Source: an uncultured Algibacter sp. (lineage in GTDB: Bacteria; Bacteroidota; Bacteroidia; Flavobacteriales; Flavobacteriaceae). From it: a stretch of 64,000 nt of DNA. Each line of letters opens with the position of its first letter. Position 1 is the first letter of the stretch. Of this stretch, positions 44,882 through 52,954 are shown piece after piece. Made by a program: the position numbers and the translations under genes. The stretch covers positions 186,001 to 250,000 of the forward strand of contig CANMZT010000003.1 in NCBI GenBank assembly GCA_947502405.1, written 5' to 3'. The notes under the pieces were generated by a model that saw only the letters and a list, made by a program, of their open reading frames with translations, was not told the origin of the DNA and ran no database searches.

Positions 44882-46636
44882 ATGAAACCACAACACCACA
44901 AACCGCAATTACACATCGTGTTTAATAATGCCATCCCTAATACTCCAGATGGTGATTTACAAGTTATTCCAAAAATAATCCAGCACCAAAACATACACTT
45001 AGCACAACGCCGTATTATGTTGGAAAAATACCGCCACTACGTGCAAAAATACGCCAACTCTTGCCCAATACTAAATAAAGAGGTGCTGCAATACAATGCT
45101 AAAGTTATGGCCCATGTAGAGCAAACCAAAAACCATGACTATGCAAAACAGGTTACTGATGCTTTTAATGAAGATTTTAATAAAGTAAGCATCCAAGAAT
45201 ATAACCACGCTGTAAGATTGCGAAACATAGAACTTGCACAACCTTTAATAAAGCTTAAAAAATTTACTCCTGTAAAAAAGAGTACAGAACATGTGTTTAG
45301 CATGATATTGTTTAAGTATGCTATGCAGGTTACAGAAAAAAACAACATTCTAAAAAGTTGTGGTGCTACAACTACTAGAGGTATTCAAAAAATACAAATA
45401 AACCATTATGAATTAGCAAACACGGTTATTGATGAAGTTTTTACACTCCCCTATTGTAAGCGCACTATACACAACCACATTAACCGTTTGGTTGAAGCTG
45501 GGGTGTTGTTCGATTATACATTTAAAGGCCGTGAAAAGCCTGTTGAATACCATCTAAACGCTCAAATTCTAACCTTGTTTTGCCTGAAAAAGCGAAAACC
45601 CTTTTGCGCTCAAAATCAGCTTTTTACCTTTTCATTCGAGAAAGAGTTGCATAATAATGATATAGATACTAGAACATATATAAATAAAAAAGAAATAATA
45701 GAGCCTGTTAATAAACAGTCTCGAATAAAGGATACGGAAACCCTGTCGGGTGTCCTCTCGAAAATGCAGTTATCGGAAAAAACCGATAACAACCAGAACA
45801 ATAACAGGAACACCATCCAGCGTAGCAATTCTGAAAAAGAAAAACACACCAGCGGCGCGAATTTTGGCGCAAAAACCCAAGTTGATATGGCTAGTTTTCT
45901 ATTAAAAAATATAGATGATCGGCAAACATTAATAGAAAAGTTTAGCCACGGCCATTTTAAAAACTGGCGATTTTACGAAAACGCTCCCAAAAAGAACCCT
46001 TATGCTTTAGTAACCATGCAACATTTAGAGTATGAGCAAGATTACGGTATTATGCTAAAAGCCGATTTTTTAGAACTCCTGCAGCAAATTCTTTTTAAAA
46101 TGTGCGGTAATATTTATAGAAAATCTAATAAAAACGGACTTTTTAACTACGCAGGACCATCATACAAAGGTTACATGCAAATAGAAACCTTGTTACTTAA
46201 TAAAAATGGCACCGTACCCACAAAAAAAGTATTGCTTTCAACCTTTAAAGGCCTGTTGTGGCGTATAAAATTTGCATCAAACTACTACAATAGTAAATCT
46301 ATAACCCCACTTTTTATAAATGAATATCTGGACCCAACACGTACCACAAGTAAAGAAGGTGGTTTTGCATACACCCTACAGTTTTATAAAAACCATTTAG
46401 AATTGCAGCATTTCTCTGAAAAAGTAATTAAAACAAAGCAGCTTCAGCAAGAAAAAGCAAAAGTTAGAAAGCAAAAAATGAAAGCTATTGAATTGGTTGA
46501 AAAACAAATTAATAAGCTTAAAAACGGACAAATAAGCATTGTAAAATTACACGATTACGTTAGTAATAACGCACATATACCCCAAAGCATCAAAGCAAAA
46601 TTACCCGAGTATATTCAAAGAGCTTATAGTGTATAA
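44882..46636 (+). CDS. Large winged-helix protein, possible replication protein
   Basis: A 584-aa protein and the largest early gene. A central segment, NTVIDEVFTLPYCKRTIHNHINRLVEAGVLFDYTFKGREKPVEYHLN (about 183-230), reads as a winged HTH. A polar, low-complexity linker follows (about 275-330), then a conserved-looking helical domain (NWRFYENAPKKNPYALVTMQHLEYEQDYGIML). The C-terminus is Lys/Gln coiled coil. The layout resembles plasmid or phage replication initiators, but no catalytic motif is visible. I do not recognise the family. Confidence 0.65.
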   Translation: MKPQHHKPQLHIVFNNAIPNTPDGDLQVIPKIIQHQNIHLAQRRIMLEKYRHYVQKYANSCPILNKEVLQYNAKVMAHVEQTKNHDYAKQVTDAFNEDFNKVSIQEYNHAVRLRNIELAQPLIKLKKFTPVKKSTEHVFSMILFKYAMQVTEKNNILKSCGATTTRGIQKIQINHYELANTVIDEVFTLPYCKRTIHNHINRLVEAGVLFDYTFKGREKPVEYHLNAQILTLFCLKKRKPFCAQNQLFTFSFEKELHNNDIDTRTYINKKEIIEPVNKQSRIKDTETLSGVLSKMQLSEKTDNNQNNNRNTIQRSNSEKEKHTSGANFGAKTQVDMASFLLKNIDDRQTLIEKFSHGHFKNWRFYENAPKKNPYALVTMQHLEYEQDYGIMLKADFLELLQQILFKMCGNIYRKSNKNGLFNYAGPSYKGYMQIETLLLNKNGTVPTKKVLLSTFKGLLWRIKFASNYYNSKSITPLFINEYLDPTRTTSKEGGFAYTLQFYKNHLELQHFSEKVIKTKQLQQEKAKVRKQKMKAIELVEKQINKLKNGQISIVKLHDYVSNNAHIPQSIKAKLPEYIQRAYSV

Positions 46637-46645
46637 AATATAAAA

Positions 46646-46948
46646 ATGAGTGATAAAAAAAGCAATTTTAAAGCAACAAATCATGCATATAAAAGAGCCA
46701 AAGAACGCCTTAAATGGAAACCTAAAGTTTTAGATAGAATGATGGTTATAGCATTTAATAAAGGTATCAAACATTCTGATACTAAAGGCAATCTAAATAA
46801 GTACATTACTAACCTTTGGAGTAATAATAAGAGTTGTAATAATATTAGAATTTATGGAGAAAATGTGTATTTCTTCTGCAAAAAAAAAATGATAACAATT
46901 TATAGATTAAACAATAAAATTATTAAGCATATAAAAAATAATAAATAA
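46646..46948 (+). CDS. Small basic protein, phage-type
   Basis: A 100-aa protein. Pattern HAYKRAKERLKWKPKVLDRMMVIAFNKG...NNIRIYGENVYFFCKKKMITIYRL is a layout I associate with small nuclease- or toxin-like phage proteins. Function not assigned. Confidence 0.55.
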   Translation: MSDKKSNFKATNHAYKRAKERLKWKPKVLDRMMVIAFNKGIKHSDTKGNLNKYITNLWSNNKSCNNIRIYGENVYFFCKKKMITIYRLNNKIIKHIKNNK

Positions 46949-46952
46949 CAAT

Positions 46953-46977
46953 TTACTTAAAACCACATTACCACATG
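46953..46977 (+). promoter_or_regulatory. Shared leader, copy 4
   Basis: TTACTTAAAACCACATTACCACATG before the 205-aa gene. Confidence 0.85.
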
Positions 46978-47592
46978 AAAAATAAACCAAACATCTACGA
47001 TTTTATTTTAAAATACTTCACAAGTAAAGATGATCTGCGAATAAATTTAACAAAACCAAATCCACAAGGTAATTATATATATGCTACCGATGCACATGCT
47101 ATTGTTAGAATACCAAAAGAATTATCTGGAATTGAATATAAAAATAATCCTAAATACCCAAATAAAGTTAATGATGTATTTAGAATAGAAATAGAAAAAC
47201 CAAGTACACAAACTTTTGAAATTGAATCATTGCTAGTGTCAATTTTTGATTGTCAATTAACTACCGAAAAAGATTTTGAAACATGTAAAAAATGTAAAGG
47301 TGAAGGTTCAAAATACTGCAAGTGTTGTGGTTTTAATAACGATTGTAAAACATGTAATGGTGAAGGCCATAAAGAAGTAACCAAACCTTACGCAATGCCA
47401 TATTTAAATGGAACTGCGGTAAGGTTTATGGATAAAATAGTAAAACCTAGTTTTTTATATAAAGTTATACATACCGCATTATTACTTGGCTGTAATGAAA
47501 TAAAAGTAACTGAATCTGCACCAACAAAATTACTCTTTAAAGTTGGAAAACTAGAAATTATAATAATGACATTATTAGAATCTCAATCATAA
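46975..47592 (+). CDS. Protein with DnaJ-like CxxCxGxG zinc motifs, possibly sliding-clamp related
   Basis: A 205-aa protein. Two zinc-ribbon-like CxxCxGxG motifs (CKKCKGEG and CKTCNGEG) bracket CKCCG at about residues 100-125. The N-terminal YIYATDAHAIVRIPKEL recalls the ATDGHRLA segment of DNA polymerase beta-clamp folds, and the C-terminus (LLGCNEIKVTESAPTKLLFKVGKLEIIIM) fits a clamp-like strand pattern. Related proteins occur in phages, but clamp function is inference. Confidence 0.55.
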   Translation: MKNKPNIYDFILKYFTSKDDLRINLTKPNPQGNYIYATDAHAIVRIPKELSGIEYKNNPKYPNKVNDVFRIEIEKPSTQTFEIESLLVSIFDCQLTTEKDFETCKKCKGEGSKYCKCCGFNNDCKTCNGEGHKEVTKPYAMPYLNGTAVRFMDKIVKPSFLYKVIHTALLLGCNEIKVTESAPTKLLFKVGKLEIIIMTLLESQS

Positions 47593-47594
47593 AA

Positions 47595-47619
47595 ATACTT
47601 AAAACCACATTACCACATG
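47595..47619 (+). promoter_or_regulatory. Shared leader, copy 5
   Basis: ATACTTAAAACCACATTACCACATG before the secreted 189-aa gene; identical to copies 6 and 8. Confidence 0.88.
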
Positions 47620-48186
47620 AAAAATTTTAAAAAGAAACTTCTGGTTTTCCTATTACTCTGCTTTACAGTATTAGTAAAAGCCCAAAGCATCCAATTTCCA
47701 AAGCAAGAATATTTGGTTGCAAAACTACACACCCATTATCATTTTTTAGAAACCAATGCCAACTATCCAGGACTTAATTATGTTTTTGAAGCAGGTTACT
47801 CTGGTAAAATGTATGCTGTTTTAGGTTTCGAGCGTTTTAGCGCATTAAAAGGCGGTGTTATAGATGGTAAAAAAATTAATGGCTACACCAGCTTTAATTT
47901 TTCTACAGGTATAAATATAACACATGGCCACAGAAACCAATTTAATTATAACGCAGGAATAAGATTAGTAAAAGCTTATCGTGGTCCAATAAAAGAATCA
48001 AGATTTAGGCCTTTTATTGGTTGGGAAGCAGCTGCAATTTACCAATTTAAAAACAGGTTAGGTATAGGTATTCGTGCAACTATTGATAATAGGCAGGATC
48101 AAGATATTTTCAATTGGAAAATCAATAATGTGTTTAGTAGTTATCTAAGCATAACTTACAATATAATAAAACTATCAAATAAATAA
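47617..48186 (+). CDS. Secreted, probable small outer-membrane beta-barrel
   Basis: A 189-aa protein. Signal peptide MKNFKKKLLVFLLLCFTVLVKAQ precedes alternating amphipathic strands (LNYVFEAGYSGKMYAVLGFERF; GYTSFNFSTGINITHG; NRLGIGIRATIDNRQD; SSYLSITYNIIKL). An OmpA/OmpW-sized barrel is likely. For a mobile element it could serve surface exclusion or receptor masking (inference). Confidence 0.65.
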   Translation: MKNFKKKLLVFLLLCFTVLVKAQSIQFPKQEYLVAKLHTHYHFLETNANYPGLNYVFEAGYSGKMYAVLGFERFSALKGGVIDGKKINGYTSFNFSTGINITHGHRNQFNYNAGIRLVKAYRGPIKESRFRPFIGWEAAAIYQFKNRLGIGIRATIDNRQDQDIFNWKINNVFSSYLSITYNIIKLSNK

Positions 48187-48212
48187 AATCAATCAATATA
48201 ACTTATAATAAA

Positions 48213-48632
48213 ATGAAAAGTATATCAAAAATTTCAATCAATAAAGCATTAATTCTAGTGTTGTGTATTTATATAGCTATTTGCGCTTATATAATTAACT
48301 ATTTTAAACTTAATATACCTGTTAGTATTCTACTCTTTTTGTCAGGTGGTGGTGTTATTATTTTAATTAATCCGTTTCTAAAACCATTAGTTAAATTAAA
48401 GCAAAAGGCCTATGATAAGAAGCAGAAAAAAATTGACTTTCATATTAATATTGCTAAAAAATCTGGTAAAAGATCATTTGCAATGGGACCAGATAAAAAG
48501 CATACGGTTTGGGCAGTTAATATAGTTGAAGCTGCAAAACTTTATAACCTACATATAAAACCAAAATTAATAAAACACCCCAATAAAAGCTTTTGGTACA
48601 TATCTAAATTGTGCAATAATACAAGTAAGTAA
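48213..48632 (+). CDS. Membrane protein with basic cytoplasmic tail, unknown
   Basis: A 139-aa protein with two helices (ALILVLCIYIAICAYIINYF; IPVSILLFLSGGGVIILINPFL), then a Lys-rich tail ending NIVEAAKLYNLHIKPKLIKHPNKSFWYISKL. 2 bp from the next gene. Not recognised. Confidence 0.55.
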   Translation: MKSISKISINKALILVLCIYIAICAYIINYFKLNIPVSILLFLSGGGVIILINPFLKPLVKLKQKAYDKKQKKIDFHINIAKKSGKRSFAMGPDKKHTVWAVNIVEAAKLYNLHIKPKLIKHPNKSFWYISKLCNNTSK

Positions 48633-48634
48633 TT

Positions 48635-48910
48635 ATGGCAAATAAACGATGTTGCAGTCAATTTATAGATCGTGCTGGTTGCTGCCCTGTACATAGTAAG
48701 TATAAGTTAATATTTCAGTTAAAACCAGAATATAAAACTATGGATAGTAGCCCTACTTTTTATAATTGGGTGTATGAGAACAATAAATCTTACCAATTGA
48801 TTTTTCAAGGTATGATTAAAAGACTAGAAAAATACTTTACAGGTAAGTATAACGTAATAGAATTTTACGAACAAGGAGCCGAAAAACCTTTAATTGAAGC
48901 AAAACCATGA
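48635..48910 (+). CDS. Cys-rich-start hypothetical protein
   Basis: A 91-aa protein starting MANKRCCSQFIDRAGCCPVHSKYK, a possible metal-binding knuckle (CCx8-9CCxxH). It overlaps the next gene by 4 bp. Not recognised. Confidence 0.55.
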   Translation: MANKRCCSQFIDRAGCCPVHSKYKLIFQLKPEYKTMDSSPTFYNWVYENNKSYQLIFQGMIKRLEKYFTGKYNVIEFYEQGAEKPLIEAKP

Positions 48911-49242
48911 GCGAGCAAATAAAACTTACTAAAATACCACACAGTAAACTAAAAGCTATTGAGGTGGTTATTGCAGAATATATAATGTCTTTTCCTCCAG
49001 AAGATTTAACAGATGAAGTTAAAGACAAATTAAGCATTATTACTGCATTTTATCATAACAAATTAAAAAGCAAAGTTAATAGTCATTTTCCTAGTGAAAC
49101 GCATAAACTAAAATTTTATTTCCATGAAGCACGGGTAATGGTAGATGCTTTTTTAAGCTATCAAAATAACCATAATGTAAGCGAATTAAATTATTCTATA
49201 GTTGAAAATTTTAAGATCGATTTGTATAAGCAATTGATGTAA
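48907..49242 (+). CDS. Hypothetical helical protein
   Basis: A 111-aa, mostly helical and charged protein, coupled to the preceding gene by ATGA. Not recognised. Confidence 0.55.
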   Translation: MSEQIKLTKIPHSKLKAIEVVIAEYIMSFPPEDLTDEVKDKLSIITAFYHNKLKSKVNSHFPSETHKLKFYFHEARVMVDAFLSYQNNHNVSELNYSIVENFKIDLYKQLM

Positions 49243-49247
49243 CAGAT

Positions 49248-49340
49248 ATGATACAAATTATAGATAAAATAATAATGATAATAGGGGTAGCAGCAATAGT
49301 AATTGTATGTGCGTGGGCTTGCTACAGAGATTTAAAATAA
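49248..49340 (+). CDS. 30-aa single-helix membrane peptide
   Basis: MIQIIDKIIMIIGVAAIVIVCAWACYRDLK: one strong helix, 5 bp after the previous stop. Size and charge fit a holin-like or type-I-toxin-like peptide. Too short for the track. Confidence 0.45.
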   Translation: MIQIIDKIIMIIGVAAIVIVCAWACYRDLK

Positions 49341-49348
49341 TAATTTAA

Positions 49349-49399
49349 AAACAGTAGTGGTTTTTGCAACGTAGCAAGGGTTGCATTTCGAAACTGTTT
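49349..49399. repeat. Two-stem hairpin at the left of the small-ORF array
   Basis: AAACAGT...GCAAC...GTTGC...ACTGTTT: a 7-bp outer and 5-bp inner stem. It differs in sequence from the hairpins at 51.3-53.0 kb. Confidence 0.55.
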
Positions 49400-49428
49400 A
49401 CGGTAATAAAATATAAAAATTAATAATT

Positions 49429-49926
49429 ATGATACGAAAATTTGTAAAAGAAGGACCGGATAAAAACGGAAAAACACACATAATAGAAGTTGATGAAGTT
49501 AAAGAATCTTCTACTAGAAATGTGATTAGATTTATATGCGAAGTTCAAAATCAAGAAACAGAAGCAGAAACAGAAATGGTAACAGAATTGCTTTTAGATA
49601 ATCTTAATACTGATTTAGCATTGAAGCAAAGTCGTTTAGGAAACTTTGAATCTAAATTTAAAAACGGAACACCAGTAATTGTAAATAATCAGTTTATGGC
49701 TATTGTTTTTAGTAGCTATAATATGTTTAAAGATAAACGAAATGTTATTTACAAAGTAATTGCTGATGCTAATGAAATTGCTCATAGAGTAAGAAACAAA
49801 AATTACCAAGATTTTGAAGTTGAAACAGATAAGCATCTTTATAATGAAGATTATGAATGTTTACTTTTTGAAACTGACCAAGTGTGTTTATTGGAAGTTG
49901 GCGAAGATGAATTAAGGGCTTACTAA
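49429..49926 (+). CDS. Hypothetical acidic protein
   Basis: A 165-aa, acidic C-terminus (DYECLLFETDQVCLLEVGEDELRAY). First of the run of unrelated small proteins. Not recognised. Confidence 0.55.
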   Translation: MIRKFVKEGPDKNGKTHIIEVDEVKESSTRNVIRFICEVQNQETEAETEMVTELLLDNLNTDLALKQSRLGNFESKFKNGTPVIVNNQFMAIVFSSYNMFKDKRNVIYKVIADANEIAHRVRNKNYQDFEVETDKHLYNEDYECLLFETDQVCLLEVGEDELRAY

Positions 49927-50062
49927 CCTTTGAATTTATCTAAAAGTTAGCAAAGCGAAAGCGGATAAAAATAAATGTGCTTGATAAAGCTCTTTTATTT
50001 GTGCGGTTGCAAAAAGCGTGGGCTTCTTTTTAAAAATTGCGTGCCTTTAGGACATTGCCACC

Positions 50063-50089
50063 AACGGTTTGGCTATGTGTAGTTGCGTG
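50063..50089 (+). repeat. Array boundary segment, copy 1
   Basis: AACGGTTTGGCTATGTGTAGTTGCGTG; the same layout AACGkTTnnGCrTATGnnnAGTnGC recurs at 50426, 51352, 51823 and 52213. The remaining bases of the 49927-50118 gap hold no gene. Confidence 0.6.
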
Positions 50090-50118
50090 AATTAAAGACT
50101 AACTTAAAAAAATAAGAA

Positions 50119-50421
50119 ATGAACAAAGATAGCGAACAAAAACAAATGAAGGATTTACCACAATGGTTGCAAAGACTTTGGGAAATTAGCCCAATGTTAG
50201 CTAGAACAGCAGAAAATGACTATATAAACCTTAAAGAGCAATTACGTATAGGTGGTGTTAGCATTAGTGATTCTTTGGATATGAAAATAAAAACACTAGA
50301 ACACATTGACGAACTAATTGACCAAAAATTGGTTTGCTTTAAAAGTATTCCAGAACTTCAAAAAAAAAGAATTGAACTGAATGCACAAATTAAATTATTA
50401 CGACACTTAAAGAATAATTAA
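50119..50421 (+). CDS. Small helical protein of the array
   Basis: A 100-aa, highly helical protein (MKIKTLEHIDELIDQKLVCFKSIPELQKKRIELNAQIKLLRHLKNN). Not recognised. Confidence 0.5.
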   Translation: MNKDSEQKQMKDLPQWLQRLWEISPMLARTAENDYINLKEQLRIGGVSISDSLDMKIKTLEHIDELIDQKLVCFKSIPELQKKRIELNAQIKLLRHLKNN

Positions 50422-50425
50422 TGCT

Positions 50426-50450
50426 AACGTTTACGTGTATGAAATGTAGC
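50426..50450 (+). repeat. Array boundary segment, copy 2
   Basis: AACGTTTACGTGTATGAAATGTAGC directly after the 100-aa ORF. Confidence 0.6.
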
Positions 50451-50489
50451 CATTAATAAGCCTAAAATATTGATTAAGAACGGAACAGA

Positions 50490-50508
50490 ATAGTAAAATA
50501 TATTTTTT
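50490..50508 (+). repeat. Left 19-bp inverted repeat of a two-gene unit
   Basis: ATAGTAAAATATATTTTTT; its exact reverse complement is at 51212-51230, so the 139-aa and 75-aa genes are bracketed. Confidence 0.75.
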
Positions 50509-50548
50509 TTAGAAATGCAAATGGCGATAGCCAAAAAACACACAAATT

Positions 50549-50968
50549 ATGAAATTAGAATTAGGACACCTAACACCTTATTTAGCTTTTGAATTAAAAA
50601 TAAAAAGCGGTAAAAATGTTGTACGTGAATTATCTGAAATGTCAAAGGCTTATGACTTGCCTAGAAAATATACGCATTTGTACAATGTTATAAATGGAAT
50701 AGGTCATAGACCAATTTTAAGACCGCTTGACACACTTAAAAAGGAAATTACACATAATGGAAAAACGTTTATTCCTCTTCACGAATTATTAAAAGACAAT
50801 TGCTTTAATTTGGAAGAAATGACCGATGAAAGAATAAATGAGTTTGAACAAACTTTTATGGATGCTTATACTTGGTCTTACAAAGACGTAATAACTCTAT
50901 GCTCTTGGCATTATGACATTTTTAACCTTATAGAAAAAGGTTTAGCAATAAATTTAAACAAAATATAA
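50549..50968 (+). CDS. Array hypothetical protein (first of pair)
   Basis: A 139-aa protein (LGHLTPYLAFELKIKSGKNVV; WSYKDVITLCSWHYDIFNLIEKGLAINL). 0 bp from the next gene: a coupled pair inside one inverted-repeat unit. Pairing suggests a toxin-antitoxin or partner system, but neither protein is recognised. Confidence 0.6.
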   Translation: MKLELGHLTPYLAFELKIKSGKNVVRELSEMSKAYDLPRKYTHLYNVINGIGHRPILRPLDTLKKEITHNGKTFIPLHELLKDNCFNLEEMTDERINEFEQTFMDAYTWSYKDVITLCSWHYDIFNLIEKGLAINLNKI

Positions 50969-51196
50969 ATGAAAAAGTTTATTAAATGGCTCTCTGATAT
51001 TAGCGGTGTTACAGACCAAATTGAAAAAGAAACCGCTGTAAGTATTGGTTATAGAATGCACGATGCTTCAAGATGGATTGCTTCAAACAAGCCACTTGCA
51101 AAAGTTATTGATACTTATGCCGAATATTTAAAAAAAGGGCAATTGAATTTGTATGGAAACCAATTTGAAAAGTGGCGTAATGACGTAACAAGCTAA
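50969..51196 (+). CDS. Array hypothetical protein (second of pair)
   Basis: A 75-aa, helical protein (MKKFIKWLSDISGVTDQIEKETAVSIGYRMHDASRWIASNKP) starting at the base after the previous stop. Not recognised. Confidence 0.55.
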   Translation: MKKFIKWLSDISGVTDQIEKETAVSIGYRMHDASRWIASNKPLAKVIDTYAEYLKKGQLNLYGNQFEKWRNDVTS

Positions 51197-51211
51197 AAAG
51201 AGCGCAAAGGC

Positions 51212-51230
51212 AAAAAATATATTTTACTAT
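51212..51230 (-). repeat. Right 19-bp inverted repeat of the two-gene unit
   Basis: AAAAAATATATTTTACTAT, the perfect complement of 50490-50508. Confidence 0.75.
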
Positions 51231-51270
51231 GGCTAAACAGACAATGAACTTTAAATTAAGCACTTACTTA

Positions 51271-51379
51271 GGCTATTTTTTATACACGGTGTTACCAACT
51301 GGTGCGCTAACTATTTATCCGAGTGAGTATTTACAAAGCGCACTTGTTGGTAACGTTAAAGCATATGAAAAGTAGCGTG
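51271..51379 (+). repeat. Array hairpin H2 with boundary segment
   Basis: GGCTATTTTTTATACACGGT, then GTTACCAAC-tg-GTGCGC-30 nt loop (with GAGTGAGTA)-GCGCAC-tt-GTTGGTAAC (51291-51354), then the boundary segment AACGTTAAAGCATATGAAAAGTAGCGTG (51352-51379). The two stems are separated by a 2-nt mismatch. Confidence 0.8.
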
Positions 51380-51419
51380 TTAAATCACGAAAATTAATAA
51401 ATAAACAATAACCCTCATC

Positions 51420-51430
51420 GCTTCTTTTTT
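51420..51430 (+). repeat. Left 11-bp inverted repeat of the 85-aa ORF unit
   Basis: GCTTCTTTTTT; complement at 51695-51705 overlaps the ORF 3' end. Confidence 0.5.
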
Positions 51431-51457
51431 GTAGCGGTGGCAAAATCACAGAACAAA

Positions 51458-51715
51458 ATGAAAAAAACAGAACAAAGATTAGTAACAGCCTACGAAGATG
51501 CCTTAGATGCTATAGAGCCAACAAGGGGTATGTGGACAATGCAAGGTTTTAGCGGTAGCGCAGTAAATGTTGGAAAAGTAGAACTAAAGAGCGGTAAAAT
51601 GGCTCTTGTTAAAATTAGTATAGAAGCCGATGAAGATGAAATAGAATGTGAATGTGATGATTTTGAAGCCTTAACTGAATTAGAGCGTTTGGAAAAAAAA
51701 GAAGCTACAAGCTAA
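51458..51715 (+). CDS. Array acidic small protein
   Basis: An 85-aa protein from the ATG at 51458 (MKKTEQRLVTAYEDALDAIEPTRGMWTMQGF), preferred over the GTG at 51437. The C-terminus is very acidic (IEADEDEIECECDDFEALTELERLEKKEA), perhaps a DNA-mimic-like character. Not recognised. Confidence 0.55.
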   Translation: MKKTEQRLVTAYEDALDAIEPTRGMWTMQGFSGSAVNVGKVELKSGKMALVKISIEADEDEIECECDDFEALTELERLEKKEATS

Positions 51716-51717
51716 AT

Positions 51718-51849
51718 GTTATTTGATAAACGACGACCCTAGCTATTTTTTATATGCGGTGTTGTGGTCGTCGTTTGCCAAATAACCGTTATGAGTGAGT
51801 AAGAGTAAGGCAAATGCGCCACAACGTCAGCCGTGTATCACGTAGTCGG
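51718..51849 (+). repeat. Array hairpins H3a/H3b (overlapping alternatives) with boundary segment
   Basis: H3a: GTTATTTG-at-AAACGACGACC-27 nt-GGTCGTCGTTT-gc-CAAATAAC (51718-51786), with AGCTATTTTTTATATGCGGT in the loop. H3b: GTTGTGG-TTTGCC...GGCAAA-CCACAAC (51761-51825), whose loop carries GAGTGAGTA as in H2. The boundary segment AACGTCAGCCGTGTATCACGTAGTCGG follows at 51823-51849. The two folds are mutually exclusive. Confidence 0.75.
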
Positions 51850-51895
51850 GCGCGCCCGACGGAGAGTGATAAACGCGCCCGATTCGGGATACACG
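51832..51895. repeat. GC-rich nested palindrome
   Basis: GTCGGGCGCGCCCGAC (51845-51860) is a perfect 16-bp palindrome inside TATCAC/GTGATA and CGTGTATC/GATACACG arms. It is unusually GC-rich for this element. Confidence 0.75.
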
Positions 51896-51976
51896 TTGTT
51901 AGATGCTGTCGACTAAGCGGTAAGTATGGAAGTTAGATGACAGTCTATTAGAAAGTTAGGGCGTGTTTACGGATGA

Positions 51977-51991
51977 CGTTAGAGGCAATCG
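51977..51991 (+). repeat. Left 15-bp inverted repeat of the 51-aa ORF unit
   Basis: CGTTAGAGGCAATCG; perfect complement at 52202-52216. Confidence 0.75.
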
Positions 51992-52022
51992 AGCATACAG
52001 AGGAAAACATTTATAAAAAATT

Positions 52023-52178
52023 ATGGAAATAAAAACTATCAAATCTAAATATTCAAAAATGATAATTTCTATTAATAAGCAAATAGAAAATAATACTAAT
52101 TATGAAAAAGACATTATTCTAAAAACTAAAAGAAATGCTTACAAGCTTTTTATAAAAGACCTTAATAATTTTTTATAA
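52023..52178 (+). CDS. 51-aa ORF bracketed by inverted repeats
   Basis: MEIKTIKSKYSKMIISINKQIENNTNYEKDIILKTKRNAYKLFIKDLNNFL: basic and helical. It is the only ORF between the 15-bp inverted repeats. Not recognised. Confidence 0.45.
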   Translation: MEIKTIKSKYSKMIISINKQIENNTNYEKDIILKTKRNAYKLFIKDLNNFL

Positions 52179-52201
52179 ATGTTTCTGGATGCGTCCGCAG
52201 G

Positions 52202-52240
52202 CGATTGCCTCTAACGGTTAGCGTATGATTAGTGGCTATG
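52202..52240 (+). repeat. Right 15-bp inverted repeat with boundary segment
   Basis: CGATTGCCTCTAACG runs into AACGGTTAGCGTATGATTAGTGGCTATG, the fifth boundary segment. Confidence 0.75.
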
Positions 52241-52272
52241 ACAAGCCAAAAGATTGAATTATTAACAGACCC

Positions 52273-52289
52273 TTTTTCTTTTATTTTTT
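52273..52289 (+). repeat. Left 17-bp inverted repeat of the last unit
   Basis: TTTTTCTTTTATTTTTT; complement at 52882-52898. Low complexity, so weaker than the others. Confidence 0.55.
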
Positions 52290-52334
52290 GAGCGAGGGCA
52301 AATTAGTGAGGTACGAACTAAAATCACATAACAA

Positions 52335-52514
52335 ATGAAAAATTATACAATTAAAGAATTTAGAATATTAAAAAATAGCACCCATCCAGAGATTAGAACT
52401 TTTGCAAAAGAAGCGATGAGTGTAGATGATTTACTTTACGACCTGCAAGGCTCGATTAGCAAAAAAGTATCTAAAGAGACCAAAGAAATAATAGTAACCA
52501 TTAAAGAAGTTTAA
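52335..52514 (+). CDS. 59-aa array protein
   Basis: MKNYTIKEFRILKNSTHPEIRTFAKEAMSVDDLLYDLQGSISKKVSKETKEIIVTIKEV. Too short for the track; the next gene starts 1 bp after its stop. Not recognised. Confidence 0.5.
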   Translation: MKNYTIKEFRILKNSTHPEIRTFAKEAMSVDDLLYDLQGSISKKVSKETKEIIVTIKEV

Positions 52515-52515
52515 C

Positions 52516-52890
52516 ATGAAAGCAAACGAATTAAGAATTGGAAACATTGTAATATGGGGCTATAATGATGAATTGTGTACTTTATTAAAAATTAGCAAAA
52601 ACGAATGTACATTTTTAGCCGATGGTAAAACTTAATCTACCTATTGTGATTTAGATTATTTAAAGCCAATACCTCTAACTGATGAATGGTTGCATTGGTT
52701 TGGTGCTGAAATTAATTACAAAGACCATGTATATGACAGGTTTAGATTAATTTGGAAAGAAGCCTATAAATACTGGTATGTAGTTGATAAAGAAAGTTTG
52801 ACTTATCTGACTAAAGTTGAATCTGTACACGAATGGCAAAATTTTGTATATGTAATGAACTCACAAGAGTTGGTGGGAAGAAAAAAATAA
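52516..52890 (+). pseudogene. Phage-type MKANELRIGN family gene interrupted by an in-frame stop
   Basis: The frame reads MKANELRIGNIVIWGYNDELCTLLKISKNECTFLADGKT-TAA-STYCDLDYLKPIPLTDEWLHWFGAEI...VESVHEWQNFVYVMNSQELVGRKK, 124 codons with one TAA at 52633. Both halves fit one known small family of Bacteroidota phages and islands (start MKANELRIGN, middle IPLTxEWL, end VHxLQNLYFALTGEEL). The track shows only the 3' fragment. Its right repeat overlaps the stop. Confidence 0.8.
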
Positions 52891-52898
52891 AAGAAAAA
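52882..52898 (-). repeat. Right 17-bp inverted repeat of the last unit
   Basis: AAAAAATAAAAGAAAAA, complement of 52273-52289. Confidence 0.55.
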
Positions 52899-52954
52899 AC
52901 AAGTACACCTTAACCTTTGATTAAGCATAAACCCAAGCCATTAATTATACGCAT

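Noticed and set aside
51229-51375. 48-codon ORF MAKQTMNFKLSTYLGYFLYT... through hairpin H2
   Set aside because: It runs across the hairpin, its composition follows the repeat rather than a protein, and it starts at the inverted-repeat edge; treated as accidental.
52690-52890. 66-aa ORF as a separate gene
   Set aside because: It is the 3' part of the interrupted MKANELRIGN-family gene starting at 52516.
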